Assembly: GCA_021234155.1 (NCBI GenBank)
Contig: JAJEKV010000003.1
Location: forward strand, 10,168,413 to 10,232,412
Reading direction: 5' to 3'
DNA from: Isoetes taiwanensis
Taxonomy: Eukaryota > Streptophyta > Lycopodiopsida > Isoetales > Isoetaceae
DNA length: 64,000 bases
Below, piece by piece: positions 45,660 to 55,460 of this stretch. The translations under genes and the position numbers were made by a program. The notes below the pieces were generated by a model that ran no database searches, was not told the origin of the DNA, and worked only from the letters and a program-made list of their open reading frames with translations. Position 1 is the first letter of the stretch, and every line of letters begins with the position of its first letter.

Positions 45660-46160
45660 TCACATTTCTCGAAGACGAAGTTCCAATTTATCCAAATGGT
45701 CAGCCATGGAACTCAGAGGCGAGAAGTCATCTTGAAAAATTTGCAAGAAGGGATTTTCCTTCATGAAATCATGAAAAACGAGAGCATGATGCGTTGAAAC
45801 GTTGAAGGAGAGTTGGATAATCCAAAAGGAACCACCTTGTAGGCAAAAAGTGCCCCACCGGGTGGTGAAAGTGGTCTTGAGTTGATCGAGTCCTTGATGG
45901 AGATCTGATTGTAGCCGTAAAAACCATCCATAAAGGAGTACATCTCATGTCCAGCCACTTCTTCCGAACTTGGTCCGTGAAGGGAAGTGGAAAATGATCA
46001 CGCCCGCGGGCCCGATTGAGTTTCCGATAGTCCACACGACGCGATCTTACCATTGTGCTTAAGGGCAATGACGATGGGGCTCACCCATTCGAATGTTTGA
46101 CCTCATAGATCAAACCCGCAGCAAGGAGTTTGTCAATTTCCCGCCTTGACGATCACGGTA
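45660..46160 (-). pseudogene. Gypsy reverse transcriptase
   Basis: Minus-strand pieces: VSPIVIALKHNGKI, YRKLNRA, FPLPFTDQV, SFMDGFYGYNQISIK (first catalytic Asp region), and VVPFGLSNSPSTFQRIM. A QDDF-type catalytic pair follows near 45,740. This is the canonical gypsy RT order, split over three frames. Confidence 0.85.
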
Positions 46161-46162
46161 AT

Positions 46163-47140
46163 TAGGGTTGAGCCATCAGACGCGTTGCTACAGCAATCGG
46201 GTCGCATCGATTTGGTAGGAATGGTGAGTTCCCCAAGCTTTTGTTGATTCCCAGAAGATCTTTGTAACTCCGTGCGAAAATGTGTTTTGAATTTTTGAAC
46301 GGCTTGGACGGCCCCGTTACGATAAGGAGCCGGAAGATTTGCGGCAATGCGGACGGGTTGATTGTTGCCAACGCCCACAATCTCGACTTGAGTCCGAATA
46401 TGGGGTATTACTTCAAGATCCCCGACAATGTGTGCGGAGGTTGGAGCATAACCGGATCGTGGCACTTTATGTGGTGAAAAGAGAGGTTGCTCGGTTTCAT
46501 CTAGCGAGGGTTGCTTCATGACAGCTTGTACATCAACGGGGAGTTGCGGGAGGTTCAAAGATCCGAAAAGTGATCAACGCGTTGGATTCGATTGCAAGGA
46601 GCCGTAGGGGTCAAGCAAGGCGCCCACACCGGTCCTGATCAAGAGTCATTTCTCCCCAAGGATCAAAGATATTCGGTAGGATGACAGAGGCATACTCGCA
46701 GTGGAGCCCGAACTTGATAAATATTCTGAGCTTCTTCCGAATCGATTAATGAGAGAGGGTTCTGCATTGTCAACGAAATGATCCCTTTGCTTGCAAGTCC
46801 ATGGTGGCATTGAGATGACCATCGGTGATGACTAACCGTCCGTGGCCCCAAGAATGGATACTCTTTGCCCGGGCGGAGAAAAGGTCTCGCCTACCAAATT
46901 TCATAGTCACCGGATCTTCGCCCGACTTTCCAAACTCCAAATTCCATGGGAAAGCGGAGATCACCAATGTTGATGTGAAGAATAGGTGTGACTCCTTGAG
47001 GTCTCGTGATATGGCCATTAGCCAATTTGATGTCATATGGGGCACGAAAGAGTTGTGTGATGCCCATTTGTTTGCGGAGTTTATCCGTGATGAGATTGAT
47101 CAGCTACCTCCATCGATTTGAACATGGTTGACTTGCGATT
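46163..47140 (-). pseudogene. Gypsy aspartic protease and linker
   Basis: The minus-strand frame ending at 47,100 reads NHVQIDGGS, the active-site Asp-x-Gly-Ser of retrotransposon proteases. The following frames contain KLRKQMGITQLFRAP, YDIKLANGHI and HINIGDLRFPMEFGVW-type strands, as in plant gypsy proteases. A linker to RT with IVGVGNNQPVRIAAN follows. Confidence 0.75.
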
Positions 47141-47649
47141 TCCCACCGTGGCATGGACCGTGGGTGTAGAGGTAGCCACCACAGCCCCAACTAAAACAGG
47201 TTGGGAGTGGTAACTGGTCCTTGAGAGCAGGACAGAGTTTTAAAATGGTGGCCAAGCTTAAAGGAATTTTGATCTTGGCGAGCTCCTCTTGGAGTTCGAG
47301 AGGTACATGAGAAAAAGGATCTGCTTTGGTTCCACCGGTGCGGAGTGTGGCGGGGGAAGCAAAGAACTTCGTTGAGTAAGTCAACCTCGGCTGCAATATT
47401 GGGATATGTCCGAGAGCGTGGAGGTTGAGATGTTGAAGGGTATCTTGTCTTTGTTGAGCTCTAGTGGTGGCATGAACATTTGCCAATGTGCGGCCTTCAG
47501 CAGCTTGCATGAGGTTCAAAATGCTTTGGCGAACTTTGGGCATGACATGTGGCATGAGCTTTTCCAAGTCAGGTGCAAAGTGAACCTTTTTTTCGTCCTC
47601 ATGAGGAATGGTGTCAACTGCAAAAGGCGTGTTCGCGTGCCCTTCGAAT

Positions 47650-48707
47650 AATAGTCAAGGGGCGTGATGCCTTGGTCCGGGCGTGAAACTAAACCAACCC
47701 AATTTGACGGGCGGATCGAGGATTAAGTGCCCGAAAAATTTCCTCTTGGGCTTGTTGATCCAAATGAGGTTGATTTGCTTTGGAGCTGGTTGATAAGCGT
47801 GATTGCTGAGGCGCTCTTGGTGGCTTTTTAAGAACTGGTCGCGGGCCTTGTTTGCCATTAGCGAGCCAGAGTTGGTAAGCCGTGAGGCGGACCGATGTGG
47901 TCTGATTTGTGCCAGGAAGCTGTACCTGAACTTGTGGAAGTTGAGGACACGCCGTGGTGGTATGACCCCATTCTTGACAGTGATAACACTGAGCTTTAGA
48001 AGGATCAAAAGGAGGACGTTGGTTGGATCCCCGTGGTTGGTCCCGCTTCTTTATAGAGTTAAATGGGCTGCACCTTGAAGAGGTGGTCACCGATAGTCGC
48101 GATTGTTCTTTGAGGTGTGGTTTGCACTTGATAAACCATTTTGTTGCGGAACGGTGTGGGATGAGTGCGAGTGCACTCTTCCGTGGCATGATTGCACATG
48201 TTGCATCGCTTGCAATGAGGCGGGCCATTGGTGGAGTTGCACTCATTGGCCAAATGGCCTTGGTATTTGCAAATATGGCACCAGATTTGATCGCTACTTG
48301 TGGATTAGCGTGTTGAGGCTGAACAGCCGTTTGTGGAACCATGACAGGTGGAATGAACGGGAGCTCTTGAAGAGCCACGCCTCGGGAGGAAACATTGACG
48401 GAGTGATTGACAAGGTCGATAGCCTGCTCCAAAGTTTTTGGACGCAGGTATTCAGTCATGAGTCGAATAGCGGGAGGAAGTCCTTGGAGAAACCAGACCA
48501 AAATCTGGCTCTGTGTAGGGTACTCCTTGAGCTTACTTAGCAGAATGTGAAGTCGATCCGCAAAATCCCGGGCAGACTCCGTGGGCTCTTGTTGAAGTTC
48601 ATTGAGTTGCTTGAGATGAAGTTGATCATCATCCGTGGTCCCGTAATGAGACAGAAAAGCAGTGCGCATTTCGGACCAGTCTTGTTTCCAATGGCTTTTG
48701 TTGGACA
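47650..48707 (-). pseudogene. Gypsy gag, downstream part (capsid and zinc knuckle)
   Basis: A 339-codon minus-strand frame begins at the copia insertion point. HWKQDWSEMRTAFLSHYGTT, LNELQQEPTESARDFADRL and WFLQGLPPAIR are typical of the retrotransposon gag (capsid) domain. CYHCQEWGHTTTAC near 47,955-48,000 is a CX2CX4HX4C nucleic-acid-binding knuckle. The frame directly continues the gag part at 53,960-54,728 if the copia element and one TSD copy are ignored. Confidence 0.9.
48703..48707. repeat. Copia target-site duplication, left
   Basis: GGACA, repeated at 53,955-53,959 immediately outside the other LTR. Confidence 0.95.
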
Positions 48708-49161
48708 TGTTAGAAAATGTGGTATCATCACATGTGTGGAATTCAAGCTATACATTTAAAGTACATTGATATACATTAGATACATTGGAAGTACATATGT
48801 ACATTGATGTACATTAGAGTACATTGGAAGTACATATGTACATCTCTGGCCTTTGGCCTTCTGTTTCCGGCTGTTGGCCCTTCAGTGACATACGGAACCT
48901 TAATGTATAAATAATGGAATTCTGTGCAAGGGAGCTACAGAGATCAAGGTCGAGATCGACTGGTAATCAAGAATTCATCTTGATAGTTTCCTTTCAGTAT
49001 TGATATTGTTGAGCTCTAGTATGAGTTAATGGTTTAAACATGTCATTGAATTTATTTGCTCATACAATAACTAGTGGTTGTGTATCTAGTGGTTGATCAT
49101 TTTATCTTGATCATTGATTGAATACTTGCAAGTGTTGATATAGTGATACATAAATTTAACA
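48708..49161 (+). repeat. Copia 5' LTR
   Basis: 454 bp, TGTTAGAAAATG to AAATTTAACA. The U3 part contains a tandem repeat of 38-39 bp (48,761-48,837) built on GTACATT and GTACATAT, followed by TATAAATA at 48,906-48,913. Confidence 0.97.
48906..48913 (+). promoter_or_regulatory. Copia LTR TATA box
   Basis: TATAAATA about 70 bp downstream of the GTACATAT repeats; the identical copy in the 3' LTR is at 53,699-53,706. It probably drives element transcription. Confidence 0.7.
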
Positions 49162-49163
49162 TT

Positions 49164-49176
49164 TGGTATCAGAGCC
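49164..49176 (+). other. Copia primer binding site
   Basis: TGGTATCAGAGCC, two bases after the LTR, is complementary to the 3' end of plant initiator methionine tRNA, the usual copia primer. Confidence 0.9.
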
Positions 49177-49198
49177 ACCTTGCAGTTGACATTAAATC

Positions 49199-49760
49199 AT
49201 GTCAAGCCGTTTTGGAGCAAGTCTACTGAGTACAGTAGAGGTGTATAAAGGAGGACCTGGGTTTCAGGTGTGGAAGGATGCTATCAAGCATATTTTGGAG
49301 GTAGAAGAGTTATGGGATCTTGTTGATCCACTAGGAGCGAGAGTAGCCCGATGCAGTGCGTAAAAATGTTACACCAAAGAAGGTCAAGTAATCTTTGGTT
49401 CCCCAAACACTTTCGAAGTTTTGCTGCACCGCAGATCTGCAGTACAACCTCGGAGGAACTTCGCATGCGTTGAGCGATGGTGGAGGTAGATCCAGTCATG
49501 CAAGACAAATGGAGGCACAAGGCATTATCACCTGTAAGGTTAGTGCCACTATAAGATTGAAGCTCAGAAATAAAAATGCCAAAGAGATGTGGATTTTTTT
49601 GCTCAAACATTATGAAGAGAAAAGCTCCTCCCAAATTGACCTACTAGAGAATGAGCTAAGGAAGCTAAAATTGAAGGAAGAAAATGATGTTTCAGACTTC
49701 TTTAACAATTTTGATAATATTGTAGCAGACCTAAGTGGTGCGGGGGGTAAATCTAACTGA
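49199..49760 (+). pseudogene. Copia gag, N-terminal part
   Basis: It starts MSSRFGASLLSTVEVYKGGP after the primer site, with FQVWKDAIKHILEVEELWDL, the usual start of a copia capsid. The frame stops at 49,361, and a second frame (to 49,760) contains KVSATIRLKLRNKNAKEMWI and LLKHYEEKSSSQIDLLENEL, the gag-polypeptide helix region. The stop follows a stretch in which two CAG-like sites appear to have lost a base. Confidence 0.85.
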
Positions 49761-49771
49761 AAAGATATCAA

Positions 49772-50284
49772 GTGTTGGCTATTGCTAGATCTGTTAGTGA
49801 AAATGAGCAACTTGCAATGTTCATAAGAAACATGGCTAAAAATAGGGAGGAAGCAGAAAATATCATAAGGACTGAGGCAGAACAAAAGAAAACGCTAAAG
49901 GGTGACGATGATGAGGCTGCAGAAATTCTCTTTGCTGGAAAAAGAAACAAAGAAACATGTTTTTACTGTCATGAACCTGGTCACTATAAGAATGCATGCC
50001 CAAAATTGAAAAAAGAATTCCATTGCTTCAATTGTGGAGGAAAGGGGCATTCAGCAGCCAAATGTCCAACTCCAAAAGATTATGGAAGAGGGAAAAGTGG
50101 CCCTAGCAGAAGGGGAGGCAGAAATCCAAGCACAAATCGAGGAGGAAGAGCTGCTGGAGCCTTTGTGGTAACAGAGATGGAAAAGAAAGAAATGCATGAA
50201 ACTGAAGATGAGGAAGAGGTAAAGTGTGCTTTGTCCATCTCTTGTAGAAAAGAAGCTAATGTTAAAACTGGTGTGTGCTTGTAG
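49772..50284 (+). CDS. Copia gag, C-terminal part with two zinc knuckles
   Basis: A 170-codon open stretch. After a helical part come two CX2CX4HX4C knuckles, CFYCHEPGHYKNAC (residues 63-76) and CFNCGGKGHSAAKC (85-98), then a Gly/Arg/Ser-rich basic tail. Two knuckles are common in one group of plant copia elements. The frame ends just before the protease motif, probably by a one-base shift. The first methionine is internal to gag. Confidence 0.85.
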   Translation: MLAIARSVSENEQLAMFIRNMAKNREEAENIIRTEAEQKKTLKGDDDEAAEILFAGKRNKETCFYCHEPGHYKNACPKLKKEFHCFNCGGKGHSAAKCPTPKDYGRGKSGPSRRGGRNPSTNRGGRAAGAFVVTEMEKKEMHETEDEEEVKCALSISCRKEANVKTGVCL

Positions 50285-50840
50285 TTGATAGTGGAGCCGA
50301 GAGATCGAGTAGTTCAAAACTCGACCGCTCAAGAATTTGGAAGGATCTTATGCCAAAAACATCCAAGTAGGAAATGGAGAACTCCAAAGCATAGAAGGAA
50401 GAGGTCTGCTGCACCGACCGGATCTTCAAGGAAAAATAGTGGATATTGAAAATGTTTTGTGTGTACCAACTTTGATAAAGAATCTTATTTCTGTTAGCCA
50501 ACTAGTTGATTTGGGTTACAAGGTCACTTTTGACACCAAAGCATGTACTATCTTCCTTGGAAATGAATTAAAGTTTTATGCAAAACGTGTTGGAAACTTG
50601 TTTCAATTGAATAGCACACAAAATGTCAGTGAGAAAATAATGCATGTTTCAGAAATGACAATTTGGCATAATAGGTTGGCTCATACTCATTGCAATAATA
50701 TTAAGTTCTTGAGCAAAAAAGGATGGCTGGACTGTGAGCAAGCAGGAAATCAAAAGTTCTTTTGTGAAGGGTGTTTGCTTGGGAAGATTAATGAGATTAC
50801 CTTTTCCAAAATCTGGAAAAAGAGCAAATGGTATTCTTGA
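50280..50840 (+). pseudogene. Copia protease and gag-pre-integrase domain
   Basis: VVDSGAERSS at about 50,280 is the Asp-Ser-Gly-Ala protease active site. The frame 50,337-50,840 holds VGNGELQSIEGRG, the protease flap side, then VLCVPTLIKNLISVSQLVDL and IWHNRLAHTHCNNI followed by CEGCLLGK, the HHCC zinc-binding domain that precedes copia integrases. A frame break lies between CLLGK and the integrase start. Confidence 0.85.
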
Positions 50841-52332
50841 GCTTGTACACACTGATATTTGTGGACCCCTAAATGTGAGGGGAAGAACAAATAAGAGATA
50901 CTTCATCTCTTTCATAGATGACTATAGCAGAAAGTGCAAAATATATTGTCTTGGGAAGAAGTCACAAGCATTTGTTGCATTTAAACAGTATGTGAAAGAA
51001 GTTGAAAGAGAAACTGGAAAGAAAATTAAGTGTGTAAGGTCAGATAGGGGAGGGGAATTTCTCTCTGCAAAATTCAAACTCTTTTGCATAGCAAATGGAA
51101 TCAAACGACAATTGACATGCAGGTATAGCCCTCAGCAGAATGGAGTTGCAGAAAGGAAAAATAGGACTGTTCTTGATGCCACAAGATCTATGATTAAACA
51201 TTCAGGGTTGCCAAATTACCTATGGGAAGAAGCCTTAAAAACTGCCATTACTATACAAAACAAGTTGCCATCAGCTAGTCTAAAAGGAAATGTGCCAGAC
51301 CTAATTTGGTCAGACTCAAAAGGGAAAGTAGACTTCAGCATGCTCAGAACATATGGTTGCCTAGCAGTAGCACATGTACCTTCTGAACTAAGGCAGAAAT
51401 TGGATGACAAAGGCCAAATGGGTTTCCTGGTTGGATATGATGAAGAATCAAAGGGGTATAGGCTATTTATTCCAAAGGATAAATCCATAATTATAAGCAG
51501 GGATGTAATCTTTTATGAAGAAATTCTGTACAAAGATAGACATAATGTAAAGCCTGCGGAAATAAAGATAGAAAAAGAAGTTACTACAGAGGACTGTAAG
51601 GCAAACACAGATGGCCGAGAAATGGAGACAACACATTATGATTCTGAGTCGGATAGTGAAAGTGCAGAAGAAAATAATGATCAAACACCCATGGAAGAGC
51701 AAGAGAATAAAGAAGTAGTCAAGGATGCATTTGTGAAAAGGAGAAAGACTCAGGTAGAAAGACTGTTGGAAGATGCACAAATAAATAACAATGAATATGG
51801 AAGGTCAGCAACTGGAAGAAGTAAAAGACTTGAAAAATTAGAACTGATGGACACTGAGCATGAATATGAGCAGATCATGGCCATTTTGGAGGATGTAATA
51901 ATTCCTAAGTCATATGAAGAAGCACTGGACTCTGGAGATAAGGAGAGATGGGTAAAAGCAATGGAGGAGGAATTAGAATCCTTCAAAACCACAGAAACAT
52001 ATGACCTTGTTACCAAACCAGCTGACAGAAATGCCATTGGGAGCAAGTGGATTTTTAAAGTAAAAAATAATGCTGATGGGAGTCAAAAATTTAAGGCTAG
52101 ACTTGTGGCTCAAGGATATACTCAGAAAAAGGGAAAAGACTATGATGAGACATACTCACCAATTGTAAAGCTCACGAGCATTAGAGTACTGCTAGCAATG
52201 GGAACAGCCTTGAATCTGGAATTACACCACATGGATGTCAAAACAGCTTTCCTGAATGCAAAATTGGATGAGGATGTTTACATGAGGCAGCCACCGGGGT
52301 ATGAAGTAGATGAAAACAAGTTTTGGAAGTGA
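50734..52332 (+). CDS. Copia integrase core and first half of reverse transcriptase
   Basis: A 532-codon open stretch. Integrase: Asp41 in ELVHTDICGP, Asp104 in VRSDRGGEF and Glu140 in NGVAERKNRT, with exact D-x35-E spacing, followed by the YGCLAVAHVP and FLVGYDEESKGYRLF motifs of the copia C-terminal region. An acidic spacer leads to RT, beginning YEEALDSGDKERW, with GSKWIFKVKNNADG, ARLVAQGYTQKKGKDY and MDVKTAFLNAKLDEDVYM (first catalytic Asp). It stops at 52,330, where neighbouring codons suggest a lost base at a CTG. It may start upstream; the first Met is internal. Confidence 0.93.
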   Translation: MSKQEIKSSFVKGVCLGRLMRLPFPKSGKRANGILELVHTDICGPLNVRGRTNKRYFISFIDDYSRKCKIYCLGKKSQAFVAFKQYVKEVERETGKKIKCVRSDRGGEFLSAKFKLFCIANGIKRQLTCRYSPQQNGVAERKNRTVLDATRSMIKHSGLPNYLWEEALKTAITIQNKLPSASLKGNVPDLIWSDSKGKVDFSMLRTYGCLAVAHVPSELRQKLDDKGQMGFLVGYDEESKGYRLFIPKDKSIIISRDVIFYEEILYKDRHNVKPAEIKIEKEVTTEDCKANTDGREMETTHYDSESDSESAEENNDQTPMEEQENKEVVKDAFVKRRKTQVERLLEDAQINNNEYGRSATGRSKRLEKLELMDTEHEYEQIMAILEDVIIPKSYEEALDSGDKERWVKAMEEELESFKTTETYDLVTKPADRNAIGSKWIFKVKNNADGSQKFKARLVAQGYTQKKGKDYDETYSPIVKLTSIRVLLAMGTALNLELHHMDVKTAFLNAKLDEDVYMRQPPGYEVDENKFWK

Positions 52333-52666
52333 ACAAAGTCAAGTATGGATTGAAACAAGCTCCCGGGAATGGTACCTATGCATGGATAATTTTCTTAGAG
52401 ATCGGGGTTTTGAATAACTCAAAAATGATGGAAACCTCTATAGATACTCTTTGGAGAAAAAATTTTGCATTATTGCTCTTTATGTAGATGATTGTATAAT
52501 GGCAAAGAATTGTGAAAAGATATTGGTACACTCAGAAACAAATTCTCAAGAACAGGTTCCATATGACGGACCTTGGTGAATTACATCAATTTACGGGAAT
52601 AGAGGTAACAAGAGACAAAGTGTAAAAAACTTATTACATTTAAAGCAAGGCAAGCATATTGACAAT
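52333..52666 (+). pseudogene. Copia reverse transcriptase, catalytic middle, frame-broken
   Basis: LYVDDCIMAK near 52,480 is the YVDD catalytic motif of copia RT. Around it the frame changes at least three times over 300 bp (52,330, about 52,415, about 52,530-52,620). Confidence 0.85.
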
Positions 52667-53443
52667 ATGCTAAAAAGGTTTAATATGGCTGAGGCAAACC
52701 CAGTTAAAACCCCAATTGTTCCAGGGCACAAATTAACAGCTGATGTGGCTATGAGCAAGGAGGAAATCACTGAAATGGAAGGGGTGCCATATAGGGCATT
52801 AGTTGGCTGTCTGTTGTATCTGTCTAACAATACACGACCTGATATATCCTATGCTGTAAATATCCTTAGTAGAAGATGTCATAATCCAAGCAAAGCTCAT
52901 TGGCTAGCAGGTAAGAGGATACTAAGGTATTTGAAAGGCAGCAAAGAAAATGGAATAACATATGACTCACAGAATTTGAAGCTTGAATCATATAGTGATG
53001 CTGACTGGGCAGGAGACTTGAGCATGAGGAGATCAACTTCTGGATATGTAATTTTTCTAGCAGGAGGTCCAATCACATGGAGAAGCAAGAAGCAGAGTGC
53101 AGTGGCCATGTCCTCTGCAGAAGCAGAATATGCTGCATCTTCTCTAGTGGCAAAGGAAACAGTTTGGTTAAGAAGACTATTGGATGAACTTGGATGCATA
53201 CAAAATGGTCCTACAAACATCTTTACAGATAGCCAAAGCTGCATGGCAATAGTCAGAAATCCAGTTGACCATGAAAGAACTAAGCACATAGAACTTAGTA
53301 TGCATTTTATAAGGGACTTGGCAGCAAAGAAGATTATACAGATGGTATATGTCAATACAGCAAATCAAGTAGCAGATGTTTTCACTAAAGGACTCACTGA
53401 AGCAAAGTTTACACAGTTCAAGAACAGGATGAATATTCAATAG
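52667..53443 (+). CDS. Copia RT end and RNase H
   Basis: A 258-codon open stretch. It starts in the RT thumb (ANPVKTPIVPG), then YRALVGCLLYLSNNTRPDIS. RNase H carries its acidic residues in SYSDADWAGD, SSAEAEYAA and FTDSQSCMAI and ends with KHIELSMHFIRD and VADVFTKGLTEAKF, the usual copia C-terminus. The stop is 57 bp before the 3' LTR. Confidence 0.93.
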   Translation: MLKRFNMAEANPVKTPIVPGHKLTADVAMSKEEITEMEGVPYRALVGCLLYLSNNTRPDISYAVNILSRRCHNPSKAHWLAGKRILRYLKGSKENGITYDSQNLKLESYSDADWAGDLSMRRSTSGYVIFLAGGPITWRSKKQSAVAMSSAEAEYAASSLVAKETVWLRRLLDELGCIQNGPTNIFTDSQSCMAIVRNPVDHERTKHIELSMHFIRDLAAKKIIQMVYVNTANQVADVFTKGLTEAKFTQFKNRMNIQ

Positions 53444-53490
53444 AAATTGCAAACAACAGGTACTTGAAACAATCTGCTGACACATGTGAT

Positions 53491-53500
53491 GAAGGAGGAA
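53491..53500 (+). other. Copia polypurine tract
   Basis: GAAGGAGGAA immediately before the 3' LTR. Confidence 0.85.
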
Positions 53501-53954
53501 TGTTAGAAAATGTGGTATCATCACATGTGTGGAATTCAAGCTATACATTTAAAGTACATTGATATACATTAGATACATTGGAAGTACATATGTACATTGA
53601 TGTACATTAGAGTACATTGGAAGTACATATGTACATCTCTGGCCTTTGGCCTTCTGTTTCCGGCTGTTGGCCCTTCAGTGACATACGGAACCTTAATGTA
53701 TAAATAATGGAATTCTGTGCAAGGGAGCTACAGAGATCAAGGTCGAGATCGACTGGTAATCAAGAATTCATCTTGATAGTTTCCTTTCAGTATTGATATT
53801 GTTGAGCTCTAGTATGAGTTAATGGTTTAAACATGTCATTGAATTTATTTGCTCATACAATAACTAGTGGTTGTGTATCTAGTGGTTGATCATTTTATCT
53901 TGATCATTGATTGAATACTTGCAAGTGTTGATATAGTGATACATAAATTTAACA
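53501..53954 (+). repeat. Copia 3' LTR
   Basis: 454 bp; I see no difference from the 5' LTR. Followed by the second GGACA (53,955-53,959). Confidence 0.97.
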
Positions 53955-53959
53955 GGACA

Positions 53960-54728
53960 TGAGCCATTGATGAGGAGAGCCACGCAGGGTGGTGGAAAAG
54001 ATGTGGAATTTCAGTTGAGGTTGCGCGTGACCATTTAGGACAGCTAGAGCCTCAAATTCTTCCATGTGGGCCTGAGCACTTTGGTCGAACGGTTTGCCTT
54101 TCGTGTTGCCAAAGGTGGGATAAGTCAGTTTCAGAGTCGGAAAGGTAGATGTGAAAGTGCTGGGCTGGACAGGAACAGTATAGTGAGGATATTGAGGTTG
54201 AGGTGGATGTGGCATTGTGCCTGAAGGACCCTGATGAAGGGGTGACTGCGGTTGAGAAACTGAAGTAGCTGGAGCATTGGTTTTGAGATCTGTAAGGTTG
54301 TAAACAGGAAGAGCAGTGGGAAACGTAGGGAAATGATAGTCCCGGTAGGCGCCAAAGGAGACATGTGGATAGCCGCGCCCACCCGGGGAGATGATGGTTA
54401 TGGCGAAGAGGCGATGGCCTGAAGAATGATGGATGTAGGCATGTTCAGGGGTGTGAAAGTACGGTTGAGAAGGTTGAGCCTGATAAGGCTCCTGATAGTG
54501 ATGAGGGGACTGAGGTTGTGAGCAATGTTTGCACGCTTGGGGCGGGGAACTGGGACGAGACTGGACACGAGGGGTGGGTGGCGCGGACTGAGCCCTAGAC
54601 CGAAGATGGCCTCCCTCTATGTCATAAGCAGATCCATACATGTCGCGAATGGCTTTCGACGCCGATGGCGCCCAAGCGAGAGGCCGCTCGAGAAAGGAGT
54701 TCTTCCGGCGTGAAATTACTACGGACAT
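53960..54728 (-). pseudogene. Gypsy gag, N-terminal part
   Basis: A minus-strand frame of about 257 codons, rich in Pro, Gln, Ser and His (QPSQPYFHTPEHAYIHHSSG) before a conserved FDQSAQAHMEEFEALAV and LKFHIFSTTLRGSPHQW, the start of the capsid domain. The copia element interrupts it at GGACA. The start Met at 54,728 is 49 bp from the 5' LTR; an earlier start cannot be excluded. Confidence 0.85.
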
Positions 54729-54776
54729 GGCGCAAGAAGAAAGTAGGATAAAAATCGTAACCCGCAGCGGCGGCGG

Positions 54777-55358
54777 TGTTTGGGGTCCGGGTTCGGGAAC
54801 TCGAAGACAACCCTGCGGAGGACCCGTGGATCTAACAGGAGAGTCCGGGGGACTATGTCACGCGGGATTTGCAAGAAGAGAAGAAAAAGAAGGAAACAGA
54901 ACAAATGAGAGAAAGATGATAAGCTTCCTTGATATCAATGATGAAAATACATGAGCTCTCGCAATAGAGAGAAAACTGAAAGGAGACAAGACTCAAAACT
55001 CATCTAAAAACTTATGTGCTAACTCTACTCATATATATAGTACAATGGCCTTGGGCCCAATATAGACACTCTGACTGATCTCGGTGCCGACTCCTGGAAG
55101 GAGGCCTGATTTGCAGGAATGTTGGCGGTGCCTCTTGAAGTGCCTAGAATCACGCTGACGCTGACGCGGGCGGTGACGGGCCGTCACTTGTCTGAGCGGC
55201 GCCTCTTGTTGACAGCCACAGGCTTTGACTGCGTGGTCTGCTGCTTGGTCTTCTGCGGAGCCTTGGATGTCTGACCCGTGGCTGACTGAGGATCCTTGAG
55301 CTTGACCTGGTCTGTCGTATGCATGAATAGTCCTGTACCAGGAGGCACAGGACTAACA
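54777..55358 (-). repeat. Gypsy 5' LTR
   Basis: 582 bp, partner of 39,034-39,618. Clear mismatches include TCCGGG against TCTGGG near the start and a different count of CTG-containing bases about 30 bp in. Confidence 0.93.
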
Positions 55359-55460
55359 CTCATTTCTTCAATCGGCGAGGACCGAGAAATGAGTGAACAA
55401 TGGCAACACTTGGCAATCTGACCATCAAGCATTTCATAATGTAAGCAAGTTAAAAATTGC
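55359..55460 (+). pseudogene. DEAH helicase fragment, remainder after the gypsy insertion (copy B)
   Basis: CTCATTTCTTCAATCGGCG continues the OB-fold end that stops at 39,033; in copy A the two are contiguous (about 9,772). The following frames match 9,800-9,860. Confidence 0.65.

Larger units (their letters stand above)
48708..53954 (+). mobile_element. Ty1/copia LTR retrotransposon nested in gypsy gag
   Basis: A 5,247-bp element with two 454-bp LTRs that appear identical base for base, TG...CA ends, a tRNA primer site, a polypurine tract and GGACA target duplication. Gene order gag, protease, integrase, RT, RNase H is that of copia. Identical LTRs point to very recent insertion, yet the polyprotein has several frame breaks (near 49,320, 49,760, 50,280, 50,790, 52,330, 52,400-52,660). 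Several coincide with CAG/CTG sites, so they may be sequence errors. Confidence 0.97.
39034..55358 (-). mobile_element. Ty3/gypsy LTR retrotransposon, split by a copia element
   Basis: Two direct repeats (39,034-39,618 and 54,777-55,358) with TG...CA ends enclose gag, protease, RT, RNase H and integrase on the minus strand in gypsy order. A 5-bp duplication CTCAT lies at 39,029-39,033 and 55,359-55,363; copy A (about 9,772-9,776) has it once, as the empty site. Without the 5,252-bp copia insertion the element is about 11.1 kb, long for gypsy, with about 3.7 kb between integrase and the 3' LTR. Genes are frame-broken throughout. Confidence 0.95.

Noticed and set aside
54745-54776. Gypsy primer binding site next to the 5' LTR
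   Set aside because: The sequence beside the LTR is GC-rich with likely CWG errors; I could not match it to a tRNA end with confidence.
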